Source: Sceloporus undulatus
Taxonomy: Eukaryota > Chordata > Lepidosauria > Squamata > Phrynosomatidae
Assembly (NCBI RefSeq): GCF_019175285.1
Contig: NC_056530.1
Location: 10,840,120-10,904,119, forward strand
Reading direction: 5' to 3'
Length of the DNA stretch: 64,000 nucleotides
The translations under genes and the position numbers were made by a program. Below are positions 55,024-64,000 of the stretch, piece by piece. A model generated the notes under the pieces. It was not told the DNA's origin. It did no database searches and saw nothing but the letters and a program-made list of their open reading frames with translations. Each line of letters begins with the position of its first letter. The stretch's first letter is position 1.

Positions 55024-55390
55024 TGCTATACCCTCCAACTGTCCTAATTTGGCAGGGATTGCCGGATTAATTCTCTGTCTTCCCACTTTTTCAGCCGCTT
55101 CTAAAATGTCTCAGTTTCTCTTTCCTCCTTCTGCTTTCCGCCTTCATCCTCAGCTTACTTCAATTGCTGTTAACGGAGTTCAAAGTGCAAAAGGAGTTTG
55201 CGTGCCTTTAACTCAGCAGGAGTGGACAGGAGAGGAAGAGGCTGTCTTTCCAGTAGGCTTAGGCAAAAGCAAACTGCTGCAACCTCTCCTAGTTCATCTC
55301 TTTTTGCTCATTAAACTCTTTTGCCATCTTGACCGCACTCTGGTATTGCTTGGCCACACATGTCTTAGTTTTCTTCTGTGAAATGTTAAT
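55024..55390. mobile_element. Non-autonomous DNA element, family H
   Basis: TATACCCTCCAACTGTCCTA and GCTTGGCCACACATGTCTTA are shared with 53799-54140. Shorter or partial copies are at 17033 and 20895. Confidence 0.72.
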
Positions 55391-55442
55391 GGTTAAGGCA
55401 TACTGGGAGTTGGAATCTAACACCACCTGGGGCCCACAATGT

Positions 55443-55575
55443 CATAGAATCATAGAGTTGAAAGAGACCCCAAGGGCCATCCAGTCCAACCTCCTGCCAT
55501 GCAGGAAATCCAAATCAAAGCATCCCTGACAGATGGCCATCCAGCCTCTGCTTAAAGACCTCCAAGGAGGTCTGA
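55443..55575 (-). mobile_element. CR1 LINE 3' terminus
   Basis: CATAGAATCATAGAGTTGAA, GGGCCATCCAGTCCAACCTC and TCTGCTTAAAGACCTCCAAG are a well-preserved CR1 3' end in reverse orientation. Confidence 0.85.
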
Positions 55576-56756
55576 CGTAAGGGGTCTTTTTGGTGAAAGA
55601 AGCACTATTGGTATTTCGGCTGCCATTTTGAATCGCCCCAATGCTTCAGGCCAACTTAACATGATTCCAGGGCAATATATTTGTGTGTGTGTGTGTTTGT
55701 GAGTGTGACTTTTATAATTAAAAATCCTATTTTGATTAAGGTTTCCTTAAGCAGGGAATTTTTAAAAGAATATTATGCAGAATGGATCTATTTTTTTGGG
55801 GGGAGGGGGCAGTCTCGGAAATCTCAAGGATTTACTATTCCAGGAAATTTCTTCGGAGCATCACTGGAAAAGAGGAGTGCCTCCTTTGACTATCCGGATG
55901 TTGGATTTCAAGTCCCATCATCCCTCACTATTGAGTCTGCTGGGAGTTGCAGTCCAGCCCCATCTGGACTGCTATAGATTTGACATCACATAAATGGAAC
56001 GGCCCATTGAAAAAAATGATATGAAGCGTTCTGCGGATGATAAGATTGATTTAGCTAGCGTGTTCAGAACTGTTGTAGTCATTCTAAGGGTTGAAGCACC
56101 ATTTATTTCTTTCACCCCACCATTAACAACTACATTTTCCATCTGAACTGCAGCTTTTCATCCTACCCTACACAATCTTGAAAATAATAATTATTAAAAA
56201 AAATTACAACTGGCCGCCATGATGCTAGAAAGAGCTCCTCCCTAAGCAGTTTGTTGTGGTCGCTGGAGTAGCTGGCTATCAAGTTACATCAGAAATGTTT
56301 GGATGCTAATGTAACTCTGTTGCCAGGGAGATAGCAGTCAATAGTCATGCCAGTCCACTTCCCCCACTTTGTACCAACACTGTAACAAACTCATGTTGGC
56401 AGGGCTGGCAAGGGAGGGTGAGAATTGTTCATCCACACCTCTGCAGAGAATTGTTTTGGGGAAAGCAAGATAAGGACGTACCCGGACAGTTTGACCAATG
56501 TCTGACTCAGTCTAAGTGCTTTGGATGTGTTCTGGGCAAGGAAACTAATTTACTGATGCAGAAAGATCATCCCAAAATATCCCAGAACAAAGAGGATCAC
56601 AGAGATCAGGAATGCATAGCAATCCAGATGTTGGACTACACCTTCCATCTGTCCTAGGCACCAAAGTCACTGGTGAAGAACGCTGGAAGCTGTACTCCAG
56701 CAACATGAGGAGAGCCACATTTTCCCATCCCATAGAATGAAACCTTTCTTCTTATT
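55576..56756. other. No gene seen; (GT)n and hAT-like fragments
   Basis: A (GT)n run is at 55682-55698. hAT-like pieces (ATCCGGATGTTGGATTTCAA, CTGGGAGTTGCAGTCCAGCC) are at about 55890-55960 and weakly again at 56620-56710. Confidence 0.45.
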
Positions 56757-56830
56757 ACAGTCAGTCCTCCCTATCCATGAATCCTTTGTCCATAGATTCA
56801 ACTATCCACAGGTTGAAAATATTCCAAACA
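56757..56830. mobile_element. Tigger-like MITE A, left end only
   Basis: TACAGTCAGTCCTCCCTATC and ACTATCCACAGGTTGAAAAT match the left end of the family. Confidence 0.65.
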
Positions 56831-57821
56831 CAGTCCTCCCCTCCGTTTTTGCGGTCTTTGGATCCACGTCCTTCTTCAAAAGTTGTACCAAAGGAGAATA
56901 TTTGGGTATTCTCATTTGGCTTTGCTGAACAGAATCCTTATTTCGGAGGTATATCCTCTGATACATAAGAAGTGTGTAAACAGTCCAGCAGAAAGGCACT
57001 TGCTCTAGAGTAGGGTCTGAGAGAGAGAAAGAGATAAGGCTGTTTCCTTTCATATGAATGCAATTGCAGTATAAATTATGTATATTTCCCCCCTCCCTTG
57101 GTTTCCATCAAGTTCTACATGTGTTCTATGGAGAGATATGACCAGATTCACTTAGAATTTCTTAGGCAAACATTTGGTTGGCAAAAACCAAAACAAAAAG
57201 AGAGAGGGGTTTTTATGTTTATGTGTAGCTTTGCTTGCAGAACGGCAGAATCTTGGTTCTTGGAGAACCAATAAGGAATATTAATGGAATCTCCTCAATT
57301 ACATCTCCTGCTAACCCAATTTAGTGACTCTGCAACACTCCATAAGCATCTGCAAAGCTAAAGGCCATTGGCTGCTATGGATCTTCCAACGACCATAACA
57401 TGTTGCACAGATATGACTCTTTTAGCTGATTATCTATATTAATCACATAGACTGAGATAGTTTAAAGTGGGGGGGGGGGCACAGAACAAAACAAAAAGTC
57501 ATAAAACTTTAGGGTTTGAAGGTTTGCAACTTTTTCCAGTGGTGGCCAAAACCATACCTTGCACCGGAATGTCTGAACCATGCATGTTTAGTGTAGTCAT
57601 GCTAACATGTAAACAGGTCTTGAAGGCCATAGTGTTGCCTTTAGGCCTCAACAAACATAGTGGTGCTTCCCCTTGTGGGCAATTCTGTTTGCAACACAAG
57701 GGGAGACCTCAGTTTGGATCCTCTTACCCCATCTCACATTTCACAATGCCACTTGGGTGTCCCAATGAAATAATCCAACTGGAAGTCAACCATTTTGAAC
57801 TTGCCCTTCCCTCCCCTCCCC
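56831..57821. other. GJB3 3' flank, likely includes its 3' UTR
   Basis: No repeat was recognised. I found no canonical AATAAA on the minus strand in the first 800 bases after the stop, so the polyadenylation site is unresolved. A run of 11 G lies at 57468-57478. Confidence 0.4.
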
Positions 57822-58619
57822 TCAGATTAAGGTCAGGTTAGGTGCTGAGGCTCGGAGGGCATCTACCGGCGAGTTCTTTAATTTTCCATCGTGCTCCATC
57901 CTTGAGTGACACGGACAAGTAGATGCCTTGCTGTAAGTGAGTGACTTCTTGTTCTTCTTTAGTTTCTGCATCGAGCGGACCACCCGCTTGAAGATGAGGT
58001 AGAAGATCTCGCACACGGTGAGGACAATGCAAAGGGCTGAGGCTCCCACCATGAAGTAGGTGAAGATCTTCTTCTCTGTAGGCCTTGCAATGTAGCAGTC
58101 AACTGTATTTGGGCATGGATGCAGGTCACACTTGACCAGGCGTGGCAGGTCAAAGCTGTCCCATATCCGATGCAGAAGGTAGAGGAAGACAATCTCTATA
58201 CCCAATTTGAAGAAAAGGGTGAGGAGATAAGTCCACCAAAGGCCACCATGTTTCTTGCCAGTGTTGCTGTAGAGCTTGGGACAGTTCTCCCCGTTCTTCT
58301 CTCTGTTCTTCCTTTCTCGGTCCTCGCGATACGCCACGTGCATGATGACCAGCAGGGAAGGACAGGTGACAAAAATAAGCTGCAGGGCCCACAAGCGGAT
58401 GTGGGAGATAGGGAAGAAGTGGTCATAGCAGACATTGGTGCACCCAGGTTGCCGGTGGTTGCAGTCAAAGTCCTTCTGCTCATCTCCCCACACTCGCTCA
58501 GCAGCCACTACGTAAACCAGGACCCGGAAAACAAAGACGACAGAGAGCCAGATGCGCCCAAAAGCTGTGGAGTACTTGTTCACTCCGCTCAGCAGGCCTT
58601 GCAATGTCTTCCAGTCCAT
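57822..58619 (-). CDS. GJB3: Connexin 31 (gap junction beta-3)
   Basis: A complete 265-residue connexin (human Cx31 is 270). The first 49 residues, [20 protein letters not shown] onward, differ from human Cx31 at only one position by memory, and the end is ASAPNLTLI (human ASAPNLTPI). Membrane segments lie at about 20-40, 75-95, 128-149 and 186-209. Loop 1 Cys are 53, 60, 64 (CX6CX3C) and loop 2 Cys 164, 169, 175 (CX4CX5C). The short tail from residue 210 and the beta-type short intracellular loop fit GJB3. In mammals Cx31 works in epidermis, inner ear and placenta. The start context is CACCATGG. It is on the same strand as GJA4, 20 kb upstream of it, as in other vertebrates. No frame damage is seen. 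Confidence 0.97.
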   Translation of the reverse strand: MDWKTLQGLLSGVNKYSTAFGRIWLSVVFVFRVLVYVVAAERVWGDEQKDFDCNHRQPGCTNVCYDHFFPISHIRLWALQLIFVTCPSLLVIMHVAYREDRERKNREKNGENCPKLYSNTGKKHGGLWWTYLLTLFFKLGIEIVFLYLLHRIWDSFDLPRLVKCDLHPCPNTVDCYIARPTEKKIFTYFMVGASALCIVLTVCEIFYLIFKRVVRSMQKLKKNKKSLTYSKASTCPCHSRMEHDGKLKNSPVDALRASAPNLTLI

Positions 58620-58657
58620 GGTGACAAAAGCCTATGCAGGATTTGCTCACTTGAAGC
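58620..58657 (-). other. GJB3: GJB3 5' UTR part in the coding exon
   Basis: 38 nt lie between the acceptor and the ATG. They contain no upstream ATG. The remaining 5' UTR must be in an upstream exon not identified here. Confidence 0.7.
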
Positions 58658-58677
58658 CTGAGGAGAAACAAGAGGGT
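58658..58677 (-). promoter_or_regulatory. GJB3: 3' splice site of GJB3 coding exon
   Basis: Read on the minus strand, ACCCTCTTGTTTCTCCTCAG is a strong pyrimidine tract plus AG. An intron before the coding exon is also the known structure of mammalian GJB3. Confidence 0.8.
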
Positions 58678-58687
58678 TGGGGAGGGA

Positions 58688-59168
58688 GAAAACACTAATA
58701 TTAAAATCACTCTACTGGCTGCCAGTTAGTTTCTGGGCAAAGTACAAAGTGTTGGTTATTATCTTTAAAGCCCTACTTGGTTTGGATTCAGGATACCTAC
58801 AGGATCACCTCCTCTCATATAATCCATCCCATATAAGCAGGTCCTTTGGGAGGCATTTATTTCAACCGGCCAAAACTAGACAGGCAACTGTCACCAAGAG
58901 GACCTTTTCATTAGCCACCCCTAGACTGTGGAACGACCTTCCGGGAGAGATTCAACAGCTAAATATGCTGTCTGAATTCAAAACAGCATTAAAGACAGGT
59001 CTACCCAGTTGATGAATTTTAAAATGGTATGTTTTAAATTTTATCTTGGATGATTTGTAATGTGATCTATGTTCATGTGCTTTAAGTTAATGTGTTTACA
59101 TGGTTTTTTGTGTTTTAATCTATATTGTACCCCACCTCGAGCTTTGGACACAGGTGGGTAAGAAATTA
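58688..59168 (+). mobile_element. L2-like LINE 3' part, abutting GJB3 exon
   Basis: The open frame has LKSLYWLPVSFWAKYKVLVI, FKALLGLDSGYLQDHLLSYN and RTFSLATPRLWNDLPGEI, the C-terminus of L2-type reverse transcriptase. A 3' UTR ending GTACCCCACCTCGAGCTTTG and GGTGGGTAAGAAATTA follows. It is 5'-truncated about 30 nt from the GJB3 acceptor, on the opposite strand. Confidence 0.82.
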
Positions 59169-59245
59169 TGGTCATGAGTCAGAATTTGAGTTTGAAATCA
59201 GAGAATTTCAATAATTTTTCCATTCCAAGGAGGGGTTTGCTATTC

Positions 59246-59720
59246 CAGTTGGCCCTCTGTATCCAGAGATTTTTTGTCCATGGATTCAACTATCTGGCTT
59301 GAAAATATATTATTTAAAAAAACCACACACACACATTCCAAAAAGGAAACTTGGGCCTGTTACAGACTGCCCAAATAAAGCTGCTTCAGGTCTCTTTGGA
59401 GGTATGCTATTTAAATGATGCATGGATCCTAAGAGTCCGGAGGTTGTGCCAAAGCCACACTCCATTCCTAAGCACTGGAGGGCAGCTTTGGTGCAGCTTC
59501 CGGATTCTTTGGATGCATGCATCATTTAAACAGCATACCTCCAAAGAGACCCGAAGCAGCTTTATTTTGGCAGTCTGAAACAGGCCCTTGATTTTGCTGT
59601 TTTATATAAGGGACACTATTTGACTATGCCATTGCACATAATGGGACTTGAATATCCAGAGTTTGGTATACATGGCGGGGATCCTGGAACCAAACCCCAG
59701 AGGATACCAAGGGCCCACTA
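59246..59720. mobile_element. Tigger-like MITE A, split by a fold-back MITE
   Basis: CAGTTGGCCCTCTGTATCCA at the left and GGATACCAAGGGCCCACTA at the right match the family. The family-2 element at 59354-59586 is inserted at the ...AAACTTGATTTTGC... site. Confidence 0.8.
59354..59586. mobile_element. Fold-back MITE, family 2, nested
   Basis: A 233-bp palindrome with ends GGCCTGTTACAGACTGCC and GGCAGTCTGAAACAGGCC. The flanking CTTG occurs on both sides (59350-59353, 59587-59590), so the duplication is 3 or 4 bp here. Confidence 0.88.
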
Positions 59721-60364
59721 TAATGGGATGAAAGACACTTTTGAAAGTTTCCCAGTTTCTTTACATCATGGATTTATAGAACACCAAGTTGTGGCCATAT
59801 GTCTGTTTTAAGTAGAAATTGTGTATATATTGCCATGTCTTGGCAATATGGCAAGCATGGCTCACACAATCTGGATTCGCCTTGATGACTTGGAGGCTCA
59901 GGTGATTCTGCTTTTATTTAGGGCATCCAGTTTGCTTTTGCGACAAATGTTGGTGTCACAAGATCTATTCACCTTGTGTGGAAGAAAAGAGTCAAGTAAT
60001 TGTTAGGCAATTACATTTCTAGTTGACTCCCAGCCTTGGTGGCTTCCTGGTTGCTTCTTAGCACAACTAAGCCACAAGGCAAGCATCTAATAAGAGTTTA
60101 GGTGAGGAGCAAGGGTTTTGATTTGACACACCTTGTTTCGAATTTAGGACCCGATGCTCATGCAAAAGCATCCATCATGGATGAAAAGACTGCAAGCAAA
60201 GAAATGTCTGTAAAATTCAACTCTACTACTTATTGTTTCTGCCTGAACACTGCAGCCAATAGTAGAAATGAAAAGAATATTTGAAAAATGGTTGAGGACT
60301 ATGGTTTTTTGAGTGTTGGGAAAGCCTGAAAAGGAGAATCTTGGATTCATGAGAATCATTTCAG
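59721..60364. other. No gene seen
   Basis: Non-coding sequence without a recognised repeat. Confidence 0.5.
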
Positions 60365-60640
60365 ATTTATATTGCTGAAAATTCATATATGGGTGTATGT
60401 GTACAGAGAACAGCTTTTTCTGGACAGGAAACAATATTTCTTTCCTGCAGGAGAATGCTGTTTCCTGCTCAGAAAATGCTGGTTTTTTTGTGTGTGCAAA
60501 AAGTGCAATTTTTGCACAGAAGAGGTCCTGAACGACAGAATTTTCTGCACAGAATATGCTCTTTCCCATGGAGAAAATGCTGCTTCCTGTGCAAGAAAAC
60601 CATGTGCAGATTTTGTAGAGAATAAATCCCAAACTATGAA
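60365..60640. repeat. Dispersed repeat with internal near-repeats
   Basis: GACAGGAAACAATATTTCTT, GCTGTTTCCTGCTCAGAAAA and GCACAGAATATGCTCTTTCC show a loose internal repetition of CAGAAAATGCTG/TTTCCTG motifs. Related to 42290-42640. Confidence 0.45.
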
Positions 60641-61293
60641 TTGTCTCTGAAGATTGCACAGTTTTCAAAGATTTTCTTGCAATGGGATGAAAATTGCAAT
60701 AATTGTACATTGTTTCCTTTGAGAACAAAATTAGTGAAGAATTAGATTTCTGGGCAGTGGCAGAATACAGACTTGGAAATGGCACGCTTCAGTTTTTTGT
60801 AGCATGAAATACTTTTAAAAACCGTTTTTGATGTTATCTGTTGAATCTGGAGTCTTTTCTCATGGCATTTATATTTCCATGCTACAACATGTATCTGCAC
60901 CCCTGCAGAGCACAGCGCACAGGGCAACTTGATGCAATCTTCTTGATTACATCAAGATGGTTTTTTCCCTTTCTGCTTGGCAGAGTTCCATAAGGGGTGC
61001 ATTGGCAACACAATTGCAAACTGCATAAAATTTCCACATTGAAACCAGGATTCAGGTGGAGTGAGATTCAGGGCAGAAAAGAATGCAATGTGGGGAATCC
61101 ATTTCTTCAGATGTGCCCAACCGCATCCTTCCTTTCCAGTTTTATTCCAGTCCTAGTTCTGCATCACCACCCTGCCAGGGTATCCTTATGTCTCTGGTTG
61201 CCAAAGCAATCATGATTTCACCCCCCTTGCTTTGTCTCATCTTATCAATTTTGCTTTGGAACAGCAACACAATTTTCAGATATATTCAGCTGT
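60641..61293. other. No gene seen
   Basis: Non-coding sequence without a recognised repeat. Confidence 0.5.
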
Positions 61294-61642
61294 GGGGAGA
61301 ACTAGCATGGTTTAGCTGTTTAAGCGTTGGATTATGACTCTAGAGATCAGGATTCAATTCCCTACTTGACCAGTGATCTTGGCCGAGTCACATACTCTCA
61401 GCCCCAGAAAACCCCATGATAGGTTTGCCCACTCTCTTCCATGCCAGCATTCTCTGATGATGCCAGCCACAGATGCTGGTGAAACGTCAGGAATAAACCC
61501 TTCTAGAACATGGCTACGTACCCAAAAAACCCACAACGAAACTATGGAGACTGGCCAGGAAAGCCTTCGACTTCACAAGTTTGCCTTCTGTTTGCCACAA
61601 GTTGAAAGTGACTTGAAGGCACTCAACAACAACAACAACAAC
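61294..61642 (+). mobile_element. tRNA-derived SINE, Sauria type, split by hammerhead-type repeat
   Basis: The head is TAAGCGTTGGATTATGACTC, the body GAGTCACATACTCTCAGCC and the tail AAGTGACTTGAAGGCACTCA with (CAA)n. The repeat at 61430-61578 sits before the tail. Confidence 0.8.
61430..61578 (+). repeat. Hammerhead-like dispersed repeat, single arm, nested in SINE
   Basis: CTGATGA (61454-61460) exactly matches the hammerhead consensus. One extra T, stem GCCAGC/GCTGGT with loop CACAGAT, and GAAACGTC (61481-61488) follow. It continues AATAAACCCTTCTAGAACAT and ends GGAAAGCCTTCGACTTCACA. Confidence 0.8.
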
Positions 61643-61644
61643 AA

Positions 61645-61990
61645 GCTATGGGGGGGGTGAAGATGAGGTTTTGCCCCCTTGATAATCCTCCTGTGTTGAA
61701 TTTTTCCTTCAGTCCCCAAATTTCTAGCATTGTAGAAAGTGAGACAAGGAAAATTTTGCATAGTGACAACTTCTATTTTCTTCTAGTCTCATTCCCTTCA
61801 GTCGCCATAAGTCAGAAATGACTTGAAGGCACACAACAACAACAACAACGCCATTCCCTTGGTAACTCTGCCTGCCTTTTTCTCCCTTTGGATGCCTAGA
61901 CTCTATTTTTAAATGCTTAACTGAACATTTAGCTTACTGTAATGCTAGAAATTTGGGACTGAAGGAAAATTTCCTCGGAGGGGGCAGAAT
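61645..61990. repeat. Inverted-repeat element (family F), with nested SINE tail
   Basis: GTCCCCAAATTTCTAGCATT (61713) and AATGCTAGAAATTTGGGACT (61942) are inverted 20-mers. GATGAGGTTTTGCCCCCTTG and GGAGGGGGCAGAATTCG extend the arms. Confidence 0.65.
61797..61850 (+). mobile_element. SINE tail fragment
   Basis: CAGTCGCCATAAGTCAGAAA, TGACTTGAAGGCACACAAC and (CAA)n are the 3' end of a Sauria-type SINE inside family F. Confidence 0.85.
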
Positions 61991-62107
61991 TCGTATTGGC
62001 AGAGACAACAGGCGCATATTGACAACTACAGCCCCGTCAGATAATTTTTCTTTTAAACATAACTGAAATATGGAATAAACTAATACTATTAGACCCTTCC
62101 AAATAGG

Positions 62108-62310
62108 CAGAGGGGGATAATGGTTTGAATGCTAGTCAAGGACTTGGAGAGACCAAATTTTGAACCCCTACTCAGCCATGGAAACCTCCTTGGTCAAGTC
62201 ACACCCTCTCAGCTTAAGAAGAAGGCAAACCACCTCCGGATAAATCTTGCCAAGAAAACACTGTGAAAGTGTCGCCATAAATCATAGTTGACTTGAAGAC
62301 GCATAAGTAC
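62108..62310 (+). mobile_element. tRNA-derived SINE, Sauria type
   Basis: GATAATGGTTTGAATGCTAG, CTACTCAGCCATGGAAACCT, AAATCTTGCCAAGAAAACAC and GTCGCCATAAATCATAGTTG are in order; diverged. Confidence 0.8.
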
Positions 62311-62842
62311 ACTGACAAAAAATTGTTGAAGTCTGTTTTTGAATTCCAGTGTGATCAGACATGTCAGCATTGAATGTGTTAGAATTGAATTCATATCAGC
62401 CCTTTTTATATCCCTAAGAGGTGTCATGACAATCAGATACATAAAACATAGCTCTTTCTTCACTGGGAATAGCTGTCCATTCCCAATTTGGTCGGAGAAA
62501 AAAGGGAATGTTAATCTGAGATTGGAGGGGGAAAGCGTATGCTCAGTTCTACATGATCATTTTGCATTTTTAAAATGCATCTCACATTCTTTCCATACTA
62601 GATTAGAAAGCAAAATGTGAATTGGGGTGAAATAAATGGAAACAAAATTCTTTTCCATCTCTACCCTCCTCATCTAGGAGTGTAACTTGAGGCTCATCAT
62701 ACATGCTAGTCTTAATAGGAATGCTTGGAAAAGTTACTTTTGGGGGACTATAGCTCCCTGAATCTTCCAAACAGAACAGCTAAGTGGGGAAATCTGAGGA
62801 CTCCAGTCTTTTCCAAATGCTATCTAGAAGTAATAGCAAGGG
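62311..62842. other. No gene seen
   Basis: Non-coding sequence without a recognised repeat. Confidence 0.5.
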
Positions 62843-62998
62843 TGCAAGAGCCAGTGTGGTATAGTGGTTTGAGCATTGGGTTAGGACTTTGGAGACCAGG
62901 GTTTGAATCCCTGCTCAGCCATAGTCTGTACACCGCTTTGATCTGTGGAAAAGCGGTAGAGAAATAAAATTCATTATTATTATTTATTATAGTGGCAC
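62843..62998 (+). mobile_element. SINE with tRNA-like head and a different (L2-like) tail
   Basis: The head GTGGTATAGTGGTTTGAGCA, GTTTGAATCCCTGCTCAGCC equals the Sauria-type SINEs. It then switches to ACACCGCTTTGATCTGTGGA, AGCGGTAGAGAAATAAAATT and (TTATTA)n, an L2-like ending, instead of the BovB-like tail. It may be a separate SINE family or a template-switch chimera. Confidence 0.6.
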
Positions 62999-63475
62999 GC
63001 TGGCTGGCCTTGGTCATGTCACACTCTCTTAGCCTCAAACCACTACACTATGTTAGAGACCTCTAATTTTGGGAGAAAAAAAGGTGACTGAAGGTCTAAT
63101 ATTACAATCTACGTTTTATAACTTTACAAATGTTGCTGAAATGCAATGAAACCCTCTTAGGGTATGCACCTGGGTACTGGCAAGAATGTTTCCATATGTG
63201 TTGGGTGCTTCTGATATGCACCGGGCACTTCTTATGTAGAAGGGATGCTTTCCATGTGCATCAGGCACTCTTCTTGTGCTCAGACACTTCCGAGGTGGTG
63301 TCCAAATGCACTGGAGAGCACCTCAATGTACATCTGTGCCACTGTGCATCAGGCCTTGTTGCATCAGTCACCCCAATGGCTACCGTTGTGCAATGGACAC
63401 CTATTCACTGCAATATCACAGCAGCCCCGGGGTGAAAATCAATGTTGCAAAACTACTTGATTCAGTTTCCTGTAT
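62999..63475. other. No gene seen
   Basis: Non-coding. Overlapping open frames at 63130-63494 are Cys/His-rich by composition and not recognised. A short SINE-like scrap (GGTCATGTCACACTCTCTTA) is at 63012-63055. Confidence 0.45.
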
Positions 63476-63665
63476 AAGTAAGGTAGTGTCTTGAGCACTG
63501 GACTATAATTCTGGAAATCAGGGTTGAATTCCCTGGTGGAGCATAAAAATGCTCTGTGTAACCTTGGACAAGTCATACTCTCTCAGCTTCAGGGGAAGGC
63601 AATGGCAAACCCCCTCTCAAGAAACTTGCTAAGAGAAATCCTATGATATGGTTGTCGCAAGTAAA
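63476..63665 (+). mobile_element. tRNA-derived SINE, Sauria type
   Basis: GAGCACTGGACTATAATTCT, GGGTTGAATTCCCTGG, CTTCAGGGGAAGGCAATGGC and CCTATGATATGGTTGTCGCA are in order; the tail is eroded. Confidence 0.82.
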
Positions 63666-64000
63666 AACAAAACAAAACCCAGACTTGGCAGCAACAATTA
63701 CAAGGCCATTTACAGAGATGTAAATTCCAAGTCATACAACAGCTGGAATTTTTAATGTTCAAGACCTATCAAAAGCTGCATCGAAACTCCTGGAGGCTTT
63801 GAGACAAGAAAAAGCACCCCTTTTTTCTTTTCTTTTCATTTCATTTAACTGAAAGATGGGGGAAGGTGAGTTGAGGGGGTCATAAAAACAGCCTTAATAG
63901 ACATATATACTTCCAGGGCCATCCTTTGCCCACTGTTATTATGCACATATACTACTGGAACAAGAGAACAGTCTGCCATGGGTCACACTATGATGAATGC
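63666..64000. other. No gene seen
   Basis: Non-coding sequence to the window end. GJB4/GJB5, the expected next genes, do not begin here. Confidence 0.5.

Noticed and set aside
58119-58661. 180-codon open frame on + strand opposite GJB3
   Set aside because: Antisense shadow of the GJB3 coding exon.
1-64000. Endogenous retrovirus or LTR element
   Set aside because: No paired long terminal repeats, primer-binding site or gag/pol-like frame was noticed on either strand.
1-64000. CRISPR array, operon or other bacterial-type system
   Set aside because: The repeats are interspersed transposon copies, genes have splice sites, and composition is vertebrate; nothing bacterial is present.
59000-64000. 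GJB4 or GJB5 coding exon
   Set aside because: No connexin signature (WGDEQ, CX6CX3C) was found in any frame upstream of GJB3 within the window.

Overview
The window is vertebrate nuclear DNA, most likely from a squamate reptile (lizard, probably iguanian). Three host genes can be supported. The 3' end of SMIM12 is at the left edge on the + strand. GJA4 (connexin 37) lies on the - strand at 36319-37377 and GJB3 (connexin 31) on the - strand at 57822-58619. In human 1p34-35 the order is GJB5-GJB4-GJB3-GJA4-SMIM12, with SMIM12 facing the connexins. The window shows the same block in reverse, so the order and convergent orientation are conserved. GJB4 and GJB5 would be expected beyond 64000 and are not seen here.

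Both connexin coding regions are intact and lie in one exon each. Each is preceded by a clear 3' splice site, 6 nt (GJA4) or 38 nt (GJB3) before the ATG, so the rest of the 5' UTR and the promoters are in upstream exons I could not locate. The two proteins are expected to form gap-junction hemichannels. From established knowledge, Cx37 is mainly arterial-endothelial and Cx31 mainly epidermal and placental.

The remaining roughly 95 percent is non-coding and dense in transposon relics. I recognise L2-like, CR1, RTE/BovB and other RTE-like LINE fragments. There are about 20 tRNA-headed SINEs of the Sauria type (tails ending in CAACAACAA) and two or three 5S-rRNA-derived SINEs. DNA elements include Tigger-like and other Tc1/mariner MITEs, hAT MITEs including one well-preserved SPIN element, and several families of fold-back (palindromic) elements, some with 3-bp target duplications. 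Nested insertions give relative ages at many places: SPIN in a SINE, L2 in CR1, SINEs in MITEs and MITEs in MITEs.

Layout: 1-1000 SMIM12 end and 3' UTR; 1-36 kb gene-free repeat-rich interval; 36.3-37.4 kb GJA4; 37.4-57.8 kb GJA4 upstream/intronic and intergenic DNA, with a ~67-bp minisatellite at 46 kb; 57.8-58.7 kb GJB3, with an L2 copy against its splice acceptor; 58.7-64 kb GJB3 intron/upstream DNA.

I found no RNA gene, CRISPR array, operon or endogenous retrovirus, and no convincing novel coding system. The most unusual signals are a dispersed repeat carrying a hammerhead-ribozyme-like core, the palindromic element families, and an L2-derived branch-point region at GJB3. Repeat family names come from recalled consensus features and no database search was run; edges marked approximate are read by eye.
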